64,000 bases of DNA from Carettochelys insculpta (taxonomy: Eukaryota; Chordata; Testudines; Carettochelyidae): assembly GCF_033958435.1 (NCBI RefSeq), contig NC_134137.1, positions 245,132,501-245,196,500 of the forward strand, given 5' to 3'. Position 1 is the stretch's first letter, and every line of letters starts with the position of its first letter. Of the stretch, positions 50,231 to 60,681 are shown piece by piece. The notes under the pieces are model-generated. The model did not search any database. It was not told where the DNA came from and worked only from the letters and a program-made list of their open reading frames with translations. The translations under genes and the position numbers were made by a program.

Positions 50231-50550
50231 CTAGAAATAAATCAAATAGACTCAATTAGTAAATGTTTTAAAATTTCTCAACATTTTTAAAATCATAAAA
50301 ATAATGGGAAACACATCGTCTTGTACAAATTTATTACACTATGTTCCTCATACTTTATTCGTATAGTAAATCAAAATAAATAACTTTAGCTGAATTTTCC
50401 CAAAATGACATAAACATTCTTTTTTCCCCCCTAAAATCATTTTCCCAGAATGTTACCACATCAGTGCTAAGAAAACAGTACTAATGTAGACTCAGAATTC
50501 TTCCTGTTTTAAGATCTGGTAATTGTTAGGTACAGGAATTTCTTGCACTA

Positions 50551-50710
50551 GATCATAAGAACCTAAGAAAGGCTATACCGCGTCAGACCAAAGATCCATC
50601 TAGCCCAGTATCCTCTCTTCTGACAGTGGCCAATGCCAGGTGCCCCAGAGGGAATGAAGAAAACAGATAATCGTCAAAATGTTCCATCCTCTATTACCCA
50701 CTCACAGGCT
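50551..50710 (-). mobile_element. CR1 LINE 3' fragment in RIBC2 intron
   Basis: ATCATAAGAACCTAAGAAAG, then CGTCAGACCAAAGATCCATC and TAGCCCAGTATCC, form a CR1 3' end in reverse, lying in the intron before the last RIBC2 exon. No open frame. Confidence 0.8.
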
Positions 50711-51014
50711 ATGTCTTCAATACAAGATAAATTTGAATTTATTAAAAATTGACTTTATAATGCCAGTTTTTTAAATTTGATTTTGAGTAGCCTCATTTAC
50801 CAAAGGCTCCAAACAAACTGGACATATTGCTTCCACAATGACATCACCAAACATTGACTGTTGCAGCAGTGCATTGTAGGAACGTATCCCACAGTTCCCT
50901 CAGCCCCGCATTCTGAGCTGGGAGCCAGGTGCAGCAGTGCTGTCAGTTTCCTGGGTCCCGGCATCTTGCGTGCCAATGGAAATTGTCTCGCATGCTGCTC
51001 TTGGCACCAGTGAT

Positions 51015-51121
51015 GGGGGTTGCTGATCCCTGATGTAGATGGTGCAAAGTCCTGCTGTGAGTGCAGGGGACTGGACTTCATGATCTCCCAACATCCCTTC
51101 CAGTTCAATTATTCTATAATG
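51015..51121 (+). mobile_element. SINE tail (CR1-like 3' end)
   Basis: GATGGTGCAAAGTCCTGCTG, GGGGACTGGACTTCATGATC and CATCCCTTCCAGTTCAATTA form the 3' part of the tRNA/CR1-tail SINE seen more completely at 55014-55192. The tRNA-like head is not recognised. Confidence 0.65.
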
Positions 51122-51401
51122 TGATGCTTACACTGTGACCACAGCAGAGACTGTCAGTATTTGAGCCATTATTCTTAAATGTGTAATTTAGGAACAGTAA
51201 AAGGATATTCTCTTGAGAACAATTTTCTGTTTATTTTATACTTCAGAATCTAGACACTCACTCTAAACTTGCAATTTTTATAAATACAATCAATATCTTT
51301 TGACAAGTACAGCAGAGTCCCTAAGCAACTTTAAAATGCCAAGCTGTTGTGTCAGTTGGAGAGAGTTTATCTCCAAGAGAATAACCTCTCTATGCACTTA
51401 C

Positions 51402-51568
51402 TTTGATTTCTGCTCCTGGGAGAGTTGTGCATTGGCATTATCCAGAGTTCTGCGAAGTTCTCGATTTAGTCGCTGTTGATGCCGCTCAAAAAGGAGTTGT
51501 GCTCTGGCTGTCTGTATACATTGCCTGTCCCACTCTGCATTTCTTTGCCGCTCTTCCTCCTGTAGCCT
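51402..51568 (-). CDS. RIBC2: RIBC2 penultimate coding exon
   Basis: Acceptor TTATTCATGCAG before 51568 and donor AAA|GTAAGT at 51402 (55 codons + 2 nt). It encodes RLQEEERQRNAEWDRQ, then CIQTARAQLLFERHQQ, and RLNRELRRTLDNANAQLSQE. This is a charged helical segment typical of the RIB43A family, with the family signature ...EWDRQ.I..AR..LLFER. The open frame extends upstream of the acceptor into intron sequence, so the exon boundary rather than the first Met defines its start. Confidence 0.95.
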
Positions 51569-52525
51569 CTGCATGAATAATATCAAATTTTGCTTTCTCT
51601 TCATAATCACAAATAAAACAATATTCAAATAGTCTTATTAACAAATTCACTCATGTGATGAACCCATTTGACTTTAATGGGCTTAATTCACTACCTTCTG
51701 CACCAGCATTAGCTGAAGAAATTCATCCCTGTGCAGTGTTTTCACTATGCCACGTCCCTGGGGATTGTGCTTAGGAGAAAACAGCTTTTAATGCAGTCAA
51801 AGCTCTTAGGAGACCCACTAAAGGATGGTATCTGGTCAGACTGGCCACATCCTCTTTGTGGCAAGTGTGGTCTAAATCATTGTCAGCTTGTGGAGTGGAG
51901 GGTTGCAATGTGGTTGTGGTACTGTGCACTTGCTCCCCCAGGTAGATTTCAGAGTAAACCAAGCCCGTTTTCAGTAATCTTTCGTAATTTTTGATTCAGA
52001 AACTTTCATCTCCCTCACACATCCTGTATTTACAATTTGTCTATTTGCCTCCAATCATATACCCGATGTACATCACCTTTTAGACAGATTCAGAAGAGGC
52101 AATGTTACACTATTTGCAACTGTCAATCAGAATTAAACTGCCTTTGGTGTGTCTGTGGAAAGATGTAACAAAATTGTTTCAGGACTGGTGAAACTGTTAA
52201 CAAATAAAGTTAAATGAAAGATGGACAACTCTTTGTCATATTAATTAGTCCCTTTAAGACGAACATTACCATGTTGGTATGAAACAGGACAGATCGGTAT
52301 CTAAAAAATTACACAAACAACATTATATTCTAAGAATAGTATTAGGATTGTGGTTTCAATCATTCAAAAGCTACGATGTGCCAGAATTAAGATTGCTTGT
52401 GCATCTTATATTGCCCTCTCGCGCACACAAATTAGGATAGTGATTATGTACTGGTATTTAAGCATGATATTTTTCCTGCAGAGCCCCTCTTTTATTTAGT
52501 GTACAAAATGGATGGTGATCACTAA

Positions 52526-52918
52526 CGGTAGGTCCATACAGCAAATTAATTTCGAAATAACTATTCTAGTGTCTATACAACGTAACCACTATTTTTAAAT
52601 AATTTCAAAATAGCAGTTGGCTTATTTCAAAATTGGTAAACCTTACTCTATGAGGAATAGTGTTTATTTTGAAATAGCTATTTTGAAATAGGTGCTGTTA
52701 AGACAGGGAATAAAGTAATTTTTGGAAATAAACCATAGTGCATTCAATGGCTTCATTTGTAAATAAGCAATATGTGAGTAGATGCTGTATTTTGAAATAG
52801 CTAAGTGCTATTTCGAAACGCATTTTGTGTGTAGCAGCATTATTTCAAAATAAACTATTCCAGAATAGCTCTTCTGGAATAGCTTCTTTTGAAATAAGGC
52901 TGCTGTGTAGACATACCC
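52526..52918. mobile_element. Harbinger-like MITE, ATTTCGAAAT subfamily
   Basis: 393 bp, from CGGTAGGTCCATACAGC to GCTGTGTAGACATACCC, flanked by TAA and AAA (one mismatch). The interior repeats ATTTCGAAAT/ATTTTGAAAT. It sits directly next to the larger Harbinger-derived element starting at 52922, in a RIBC2 intron. Confidence 0.75.
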
Positions 52919-52921
52919 AAA

Positions 52922-53810
52922 GGCTATGTCCATACTACAGTGCTCTTCCAAAAGAAGATCTTCTGGAAGATATCCTCTGGAAGATAGTCTTTCGAAAGAT
53001 CACATTCACACTCAAAAAGTGGATTAAAAGCCACAGCCCTAGCCGCTCTTTCAAAAGAATGGGGCAGGAAAAGCTGCGGAAGGAGTTGCATGGGCGCCAA
53101 GTCTGTTTGGGAGCCTTTGCCAGCCACTTCCTTAAAGGGACACTCACAAACACCCCTTTTCTGCACCTACTACAGAGGTCTGCTGAACTGATCACAGCAG
53201 AGCAGACCTGGTGCACAGACCACAAGCCCCTTGCAGAGGCCAATGGATCCCCAGCAGCTCCCTGACATGGACCTCCTCGATGCCGTGGTCAGCGAGATCA
53301 CCATGCCCCTATGCAGAGTGGCAGACGTGGCCTACTCCCTGACTAATGTGGCCTTACACCGGCTACCTGGACCCCACACAGGCTGTTTAACAGCCAGCTC
53401 GACCAGGCCTGCAATATGGTGGAGTGTGCATTTGGGTGTCTGAGGGATCATTTCTGGTGCCTCCTCATGCGTCTGGAGATTGGCTTGCACAGTGTGCCCC
53501 AGGTGGTGAGGGGATGCTGTGCCCTCCACAACATGGTGGAGAGTAAAGATGAGGCCTTTGTCCAGGGGTGGGCAGCCAAGGCTGGCCCCAGCTATGAACA
53601 GCCAGCTGCTGCCCCAAGTTGCCAGGCCCACAGGGATAGGGTTCAAATCAGGGAGGCCCTTAGTGAAAGCTTTGCCTGCAGGTCCCAGTGACCCTCCCTC
53701 AGCCACTCCCTACAGGCCCTTCCCACCCATCCATCCCTCACCACTCCCCCACCAATATCAAGGTACAAGGGGGTGGTGAAAAAATAAAAACGTTTTACTT
53801 AACCTGAGAA
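52922..53810 (+). mobile_element. Harbinger element remnant with transposase pieces
   Basis: The left end GGCTATGTCCATACTACAGT carries the same terminus as the MITEs here. It is followed by CTTTTGGAAGA/TCTTTCGAAAGA palindromes, then a decayed transposase (53240-53692). A right terminus was not found, so the right limit is approximate. Homologous GC-rich sequence may extend to about 55000 before the SINE. Known: PIF/Harbinger elements encode a DDE transposase and a Myb-like protein and make 3-bp duplications. It is a plausible source type for the MITEs. Confidence 0.7.
53240..53692 (+). pseudogene. Harbinger (PIF) transposase remnant
   Basis: A start (ATG 53243) encodes MDPQQLPDMDLLDAVVSEIT, the N-terminal part of a Harbinger transposase. 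The coding sequence then jumps to the C-terminal third: TGYLDPTQA, a one-base frameshift at about 53380, FNSQLDQACNMVECAFGCLR, CLLMRLEIGLHSVPQVVRGC and CALHNMVESK. The VECAFG and CALHN motifs are diagnostic of this family, and the Glu in VECAFG is the last DDE residue. The middle with the two catalytic Asp residues is deleted, so it is inactive. Confidence 0.85.
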
Positions 53811-55013
53811 ACCTTGTGGTGATTGAAAGCTTCGCAAACAACTAGATGCAGTGTTGAATGTGGCAGGGGTGGGGGTAACTACATATACTGGGTGACTTGG
53901 GACAGGGGTGGGGGCATCTCAACATGGAGTGGGGGCTCAGGACGGTGAGTGGAGGGCCACAAGCCATAGTGTCCGTGGAAGTCCCTACTGCCCCCAGTCT
54001 GGGATTCCCCATCAGCACTGGGATGGGGATGGGTCCACAGGGGTGTAGGGGCATGGGAGCGGGTGCAGTGGGCACTGGCTCAGCCAGGGAGTGGGTGCGG
54101 GGGACAGGGCAGCAGGTGGGGCAGCAGAAGGGGAAGCAGGTTGCACAGTGCCATCATCACCTTGCTCCAGGTCTCCCACTGCCAGGCCAGATCAGCCTGC
54201 TCCAGGGCCAGCCATTCCTCTAGGAGGGCATTTTGCCAGCAGATGGTGGCTATGTAGGCAATGGCCTTGTTGTCCCACCAGCAGCGATGTGCCCTCCAGC
54301 TGTGGGCCTGCCTGGGCACCAGTGGCTGGGGTGCTCTGGCCCCCTCCGCCACCACTGCTGAACTCCCCAGCTCCTGGACAGGGCTTGCCCTGCCCTCAGA
54401 GTAAGCAGTGCAGCATTAAGGACAGAATGGGAGAGAGACACACCACATATCAGTTCCACAGCCCAGTCCTGGGGGCTGTCCCCCTGTGTGGGCAGCAGGC
54501 CCCTCCCCACCCCGGACAGCTCTGGGGGATTCCAGGCACCAACGGCATCCCTGCAGCAGTGGGGCACACTTTGGGTTTGGTCCAACCCCCCTCCCTGTGT
54601 GTGCGGCTCATGGTGCTGTCCACAGGAGAGGATGCTGAGCATTGCCTGTGACCATTTCTACAGGCCAGGAGATGCAGCTGTCTGGGCTGTGTCCAGGCTG
54701 CGGCTGGTGGCCGTGTGGCTGGCCTGCTGCCAGCTGTGGGTGCTACCTCCCCATACCCCAGGGTGTGCGATGCACCGGGTAGCTACTGGAGAGTCCCTCA
54801 GAAAGATCCAGGGAGGCCCTGATCGAGGGTGCCTTGCTGGAGCAACCCAACGAGAAGGTGACAACCAGCGCCCCATCACTGGATCCCTCCTCATCCAAGG
54901 CCTGCTGAGTCTCCTTTCCTTCAGAGCGTACTTGCTCTTGGCTGCAAGTGCGATGCCCTGGGCAGCCCAGCTGGGCAACGGCAGGGGCATTTCAGCGCTT
55001 GCTGCTGGTCTCA
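53811..55013. other. GC-rich RIBC2 intron sequence, possibly Harbinger-derived
   Basis: GC-rich sequence unlike the AT-rich flanks. The minus-strand frame 54355-54080 encodes WDNKAIAYIATICWQNALLE then EWLALEQADLAWQWETWSKV, which has the length and Trp/Glu-rich character of the C-terminal part of Harbinger Myb-like accessory proteins. This is only suggestive. Confidence 0.3.
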
Positions 55014-55192
55014 CAAAAGAATAACTCAGTGGTTTGAACATGGGTCTGCCAAATGCAGGGTTGTGAGCTCAATCCTTGAGGAGGCTATTCAGGGATTGGG
55101 GCAAATAGAAGCCAGGGATGGAGCTTGGTCCTGTCAAGAGGGTAGGGGACTGGACTAGACGACCTCCAAATCTCCCTTCCAGTCCTAGGAGA
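55014..55192 (+). mobile_element. tRNA-derived SINE with CR1-like tail
   Basis: The head has a box A-like AATAACTCAGTGGTTTGAAC and a box B-like GGGTTGTGAGCTCAATCC. The tail has GGGGACTGGACTAGACGACC then TCCCTTCCAGTCCTAGGAGA, resembling a CR1 3' end. This architecture, a tRNA head mobilised by CR1, is that of the turtle SINE family and is one of the main reasons for reading the genome as turtle. Confidence 0.8.
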
Positions 55193-55869
55193 TGCATATC
55201 TCCATTGAAATTTGTCCTGCCAGAGCCAAAAGAGATCCCAGATCTCTGGCTCTGTCCAGGACAGGCTGTATTCTTGGTGGCCCAAGTGGGCTCCTATGAG
55301 CCCTTGGCTGGCTCACTGGGGTCCCCTGAGGGTCATGGGGCTGCTGGCTGCCAGCCATTGGTCACACTAAGTTGGACTGTCAGCTCCAAGGATGGCTCTG
55401 AGGGAGAGGTGCTGACCAGCTCATGTGCCTGCTCCAGCCATGCTCTCAGCTTCCTGCCATGGGGTTTCTGGGTCCCTGTGGCTTTACTTGTAGCTGGATG
55501 CGGGGAGCATAGGGCTCTGCTATTGCTGACCAGGCTTCTCTGCACTCCAGCTGGCTGGTGCCATGGAGAACTCCTGTTTTGAAAGACCAGCCCATGGAGC
55601 ATATACATATTTTTCTCTAGCCTGGTTCTTGTAAATATTTGGACCATTTTGGCTGCACTTTTCCAAACAAACTCAACCTGAAGAAGTCATGTTGCATGGA
55701 AAAATTCAGCCCACTCAGTTAAAGTCTGGCTGCTGTAAAGGTATAAGAACTGAAAATAAGATCTTACAATGGAAAGTGTCAAGCAACCTTAACAATTGAC
55801 AGTGCTTACCAGCCCTGCCTATACTACTACTCCATCCAATAATACAGATAAACAAATGAGTTTAAATAC
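55193..55869. other. RIBC2 intron, unassigned
   Basis: Intron sequence between the SINE and the donor at 55870. No further element or exon is recognised. Confidence 0.4.
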
Positions 55870-56097
55870 CAGTTTCTCTAGAACTTGTTGCTGTTGAGTA
55901 TAACGTATTGCCATTAACTGATCCTGATTCATTCCTTTCCATCGATCTGTAATCACACGATGTCGACCAAATGAACTGGCTGCTTGTTCTGGGTTTTCAG
56001 AAAGCAAGTCTCCTTTAAGGAGGTTGGAAATTTCAGCCACATTATCTTCTTCTTCTTTATACTTTTCTAGCCTTTTTCTTTCTGCAGATTCTGCAGC
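55870..56097 (-). CDS. RIBC2: RIBC2 internal exon
   Basis: Acceptor TTTTTTTAAG before 56097 and donor CTG|GTATTT at 55870. It is exactly 76 codons, phase 0 at both ends. It begins AAESAERKRLEKYKEEEDNV and continues AEISNLLKGDLLSENPEQAA, SSFGRHRVITDRWKGMNQDQ and LMAIRYTQQQQVLEKL. The LLxGDLLSENPxQAASSFGxHRV and RWKGM signatures are among the most conserved of RIBC2. The next exon continues directly with RLQEEE. Confidence 0.96.
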
Positions 56098-57782
56098 CTT
56101 AAAAAAAGTGGGAATGGGAAGAGAAAGATGAAACCATTTTCTTTACAAGAAAATACTGATTTAATACTACAAGAAGGTTAGTGAATCAATCATCCTGTCA
56201 CTGAATTTTCTTTCCAAACTGCATGTATTTGTCAATAGTGTCATAAAAGTGCACGATGTTCATGTGGATTAAGAATGTTGAAAATCTGAAAGGATGTCCC
56301 TGTATTGCTTTCACAGTTTGGACAAAAAGCTCTTTGGAAACCTAGATGTATGCTGTAAAACAAATGCCAGAATTATACGTAAATTAATTCTGTATTTATT
56401 TACAGACAGAACAAGCAGTCAAGCATACTAACGTGGACTTCTGATGTCTGACATCCAACTAACATTGCAGCAAACAGATCGAAATTCAGTTTTCAATTAC
56501 TAGTTCAAAATCTTAAATACATATTCCAAACAAAGATTATGTGGTTTTATGATTAAGCCCTCAAAAACAGGAAACATCAACATGAAGTTTGCTGTGCTCC
56601 CCTGTGTGAATGCATTACAATATAGTCTTCAATTACATGATCACATGCTAAGACGACAAATATACTCACATTATATATGTCCAACACAAATCACTTAACT
56701 CAAATCAATCTCTTTGTTCCTCAAAACTGCTTAGCTACATGCTGACTACATACAAGATACTCTCAAAATTTGCTGCCTCACTCACGTGTCAGTCCACCTA
56801 ACTTCAGGCATTAAATATGATTTAATATTAAAGGAGTTGCTTTTAATCAGGAGAGAAATAGCAGGAAGAGTAAAGTTAAATGGAGTGGCACTGGACAGTG
56901 TCACAGGCTGATTTGGGCTTCCTTTTCTCTAGAGAGCAGCCTCTCAGAAAACTAAGGCAAAAGGAACAAAGGGTGACAGAGCAATTTGAGAAAGCTTACT
57001 TTAATTAAATAATTACCACACCCTGGGCTAATAAACTCTGAGACTAAACAGAAAGTTTAGTGATAGTCCTTTAAGTATGCACAAGCTAGTTATGACCTCA
57101 ATCAGCAAACCATCTCAAATGATCATTTACCCGGAGGACTGGAGTGGCAGAGGGTTCCTCACCTCTGAGGCCCCTCCCCTATTCAGTAGTCTGTGTCTGC
57201 GTGCTGGTCAGGTGATGGATGGCTGAGTCGGGTAAAGAGAAGAGTCCTCAACCAGCAAGCTGAGAAAGAACAAAATTGTTGTGGATTGGGAGGGAAGGAG
57301 GACTAGACCTGTGTTAGTCAGTGGAGAACAGAAGAACACAGGGGAGTTGCAGGAGATGGAAGCCTGCGCTGCAGCCCCTGGTTTGCAGCAGAAGGGGAGA
57401 TAGCCAACTCGGCCAGTGGGGCAGGGGCCTCACATCATTGCACCTTTGGTGCCATTATAAACCCAGTACTGGTTTAAAGCAGTGAAGGGGAAGCACTATC
57501 TTTGTTGATCCTGTGCAAATGGGCAGAGAAAGAAAAACTAAGCCTACACTGAGAGACCGCAGCCAGCAGAGGGAACCTCCAATGGACAAAGGAAGAAGCA
57601 GCACACAGCTAGCAGAGGGTAGTCCAGTGATGCACAGTTACAAAAAAAGAAAAAGACAGAATTTCCCTATGGCAGAGACTTCCAGGAGTCATAAATTTCA
57701 AAATGATAGCAGTGAAATGATAACTTGTGAGCAAGGTTGATGAGGCTGATGACTACCCTGAATCATGGGTAGTGTACCTCAC
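56098..57782. other. RIBC2 intron, unassigned
   Basis: AT-rich intron between two RIBC2 exons, with no recognised element before the MITE at 57783. Confidence 0.5.
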
Positions 57783-58464
57783 AGCTGTGTCTACACGTGC
57801 ACGCTACTTCGAAGTAGCGGCACTAACTTCGAAATAGCGCCCGTCACGGCTACACGCTTCGGGCACTATTTCGAAGTTAACTTCGACGTTAGGCGGCGAG
57901 ACGTCGAAGTCGCTAACCCCATGAGGGGATAGGAATAGCGCCCTACTTCGACGTTCAACGTCGAAGTAGGGACTGTGTAGTCATTGCGCGTCCCGCAACT
58001 TTGAAATAGCGGGGTCCGCCATGGCAGCCATCAGCTGAGGGGTTGAGAGACGCTCTCTCTCCAGCCCCTGCGGGGCTCTATGGTCACCGTGGGCAGCAGC
58101 CCTTAGCCCAGGGCTTCTGGCTGCTGCTGCGGCAGCTGGGGATCCATGCTGCAGGCACAGGGTCTGCAACCAGTTGTCGGCTCTGTGTATCTTGTGTTGT
58201 TTAGTGCAACTGTGTCTGGGAGGGGCCCTTTAAGGGAGCGGCTTGCTGTTGAGTCCGCCCTGTGACCCTGTCTGCAGCTGTGCCTGGCACCCTTATTTTG
58301 ATGTGTGCTACTTTGGCGTGTAGACGTTCCCTCGCAGCGCCTATTTCGATGTGGTGCTGCGCAACGTCGAAGCTGAACATCGACGTTGCCAGCCCTGGAG
58401 GACGTGTAGATGTTACTCATCGAAATAGCCTATTTCGATGTAGCGTTCACATGTAGACGTAGCC
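57783..58464 (-). mobile_element. Young Harbinger-like MITE, TTCGAA subfamily, copy 2
   Basis: 682 bp, inverted relative to copy 1 at 48278-48959. It is flanked by CAC on both sides (57780-57782 and 58465-58467). About 35 differences from copy 1 by hand alignment, with no length difference. It lies in a RIBC2 intron and retains high CpG content and the central Met-Asp-Pro-Gln remnant. Confidence 0.9.
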
Positions 58465-58467
58465 CAC

Positions 58468-59440
58468 ATGTTCTGAGTAATTTATTACCTGCAGCACCAT
58501 TCCCAACAAACAGTTTCAACCTTGCTGACAGTGATGGGTTCAAGGCATATGGACTACTGCATACTTATTGTCTCCACCTGTCCCACCAACTGCCACATAC
58601 ACTAAAATTACAGCAGCAATTCATGAATGTTTCTCTTATCCCATCAATGACAGCAAAACTGTTTTGGTTTCATCAGTGAGATCAGAAAATGGAGCATTGG
58701 TGTCAATATTGTTGTTGCTCTAAGGAAGTTATCAGAGCACTGTCAGTTCGGAAAAACATTAAGTTATGAGAAACCCATTAGTCCAGTGATGGGCAACAGC
58801 AAATAGCATTGAGCTTTATAAAGGGGAAGCTTGTCTTGATATCTCTAGTCTCATCTGGATCACCCAGGATATGAACATTGGACTGAATCAACTGTTTCAG
58901 TTATGATTTTAATTTCCGAGATACCCTCTGATATTTCCCTGGGTAGGATGTGTTCTTCACATATCTGCTTTAGCAAATAGTAGACTTGCTCCAAGTATAC
59001 CGTAGACTTGCTCTTCCTTGAAGGGTGCCACACTGCCCTTCACAGAGCTATCAGAAAGCCTCTGATTCGTCACAATTTCTGGGGAAACTGAGCATTTCAA
59101 AACCAGCTCTATCTGCAATTATGATGTTAAGGAACAAAATGAACCACCCAGAGATGACAAACTGTAGCCTTAGTACCCTGGATGTTGTTAGATTTTAGTG
59201 AGGTTGAGCAAAAGTTCCAGATCTAGGGAAACATTTTACCCTGTTGGCTCCTGGAAGCTGGCAAAGGATGTGATTAGAGAAGCCCATTAAAAATATGTTC
59301 TGGTTACTAAAATAACACTGGAACTCAATTGCTGAAAAATCTTTGAGATAACATCATTATGCGTTGTACTTTGTTACAAGACTTTTCAAATTAATTGTCT
59401 GACTTATTATCCTGCTTCCTTACAACAAACATTAATTTAC
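58468..59440. other. RIBC2 intron, unassigned
   Basis: Intron sequence without recognised elements between the MITE and the exon at 59441. Confidence 0.5.
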
Positions 59441-59559
59441 CTGGGTTTTATTAAAATCCTTAGTAGCTGCACAAACAGCTCTTCTGGTTTCTACGTCTAT
59501 TCTTTGTAGTTCCATGGCCTTTTGATCAAGTTCTATCCTGTTCTTGTCATGGAGAGCCT
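59441..59559 (-). CDS. RIBC2: RIBC2 internal exon
   Basis: Acceptor CTTTAATTTAG before 59559 and donor CCCAG|GTAAAT at 59441 (2 + 39 codons). With the G from the previous exon it encodes EALHDKNRIELDQKAMELQR then IDVETRRAVCAATKDFNKTQ. The segment matches the coiled-coil linker of RIBC2 (RKAVCA..KDFNK.Q in the family). The exon carries no in-frame Met-initiated long frame, so it was found by phase and homology. Confidence 0.93.
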
Positions 59560-60336
59560 CTAAATTAAAGTGGAATTTAGTTGATATGGCTTATCATCCA
59601 TTCATATGTAAATGCCATTTTACAACAGTTATTGTTTGATGTACTGTTCACAAAATATTAAGCAGAAAGCTTCCTCATGTATTCCTTTCCTAATTCCATG
59701 GCTAAGGTTTGTCACCACAGAACGTTTAATGAGTCAACAAATAAACAAGTCAAGCAATCTAGATTAAAAATGTAAAACATGTAACAAACATTGTTAAATA
59801 CATGTTTGTTCAAAACTTGCCTGGACAAAGTTAAAAATATTTAAACTATTCCCAATTATTGTAACAATCCCCAGAAAACATTTTTTTTCTGGATAGAAAC
59901 TAAAAAATTAATTTAACCTGTTTTTTATCTACTGTACCATTAGCATAAAAACATAGTAAGTACCTTGACTTCATTGAATCAAACATTCAAAATACTTACC
60001 CTTCTTAAAGCCCTCCAACCTCTCCATTTCAGGTTTATTGGGTATTAGGGAAAAGATTAATAGAAATTCATGAGCTCATCATAAATTCTCAATACAGGCA
60101 ACAAAACTGAGACATGAAAAAAAGTTTGTTTTTATCAGTCTGTGAAGACTGTCCATGTGAAGTTCAAATTCCCACAGCACTTTTATTAAATGTGTATTGA
60201 ATACACTGAAATATTCCTACATCACAAACTGGCATAATGGGCTATTCCATAGTTTTGCACATTATTCACAACAGAATTTGCAAAAATAAAACAAAAAACA
60301 AAACATTAAAATCAAATTTATACCTTCATTTGTTAC

Positions 60337-60681
60337 CTGCAAATTTTTGGTCTGCTAATGCATTCTTCAAGTCTCTCTGTTGCTGTAGAGACCATTCTCT
60401 TGACTGCTCTTTTTGAAATTTCACCCTCTGATCATTGTTTAAATCTTCTCCTAGAAATTTTTGCAAGCCAGACACTGTACATCGAGGGTCATTATCAGAG
60501 AGGCGAGCAGGAGTACTCTTCTTCAGAACCTGTGGGTCAGACAAATCAAATTCACGCCGAGTCTCTGGCTTCTGAAAATTCTGTTGAAACTCAGTGATAG
60601 CTTTATTTAGGTTTTTGATGTCCTGTTTCTGTCGTTCTTCTAACATACAGATGATCTTGTCATTTTGCTTCATTTCATCAG
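60337..60681 (-). CDS. RIBC2: RIBC2, RIB43A-like with coiled-coils 2 (first exon in window)
   Basis: Known: RIBC2 is a RIB43A-family microtubule inner protein that lies inside the A-tubule of axonemal doublets and stabilises motile cilia and sperm flagella. Seen: acceptor TTTCTGTAG before 60681 and donor TTTGCAG|GTAACA at 60337 (345 nt, 2 + 114 codons + 1). It encodes ADEMKQNDKIICMLEERQKQ, QNFQKPETRREFDLSDPQVL, ARLSDNDPRCTVSGLQKFLG and EQSREWSLQQQRDLKNALAD. The QKPETRREFDLSDP, SGxQKFxGEDLN and REWSLQQQ blocks are the family's hallmark. Together the five exons give about 312 residues, matching residues from about 66 to the end of the roughly 377-residue human protein. The N-terminal exons lie right of 64000. 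Every exon-exon phase agrees and no disruption is seen, so the gene looks functional. RIBC1, the paralogue, is less likely given the FBLN1-side synteny and the C-terminus. Confidence 0.95.

Noticed and set aside
54080..55024. Several 90-190-codon frames in the GC-rich part of the RIBC2 intron
   Set aside because: The frames overlap on both strands without start, splice or domain support. At most one may be a Harbinger Myb-like remnant, noted as weak.
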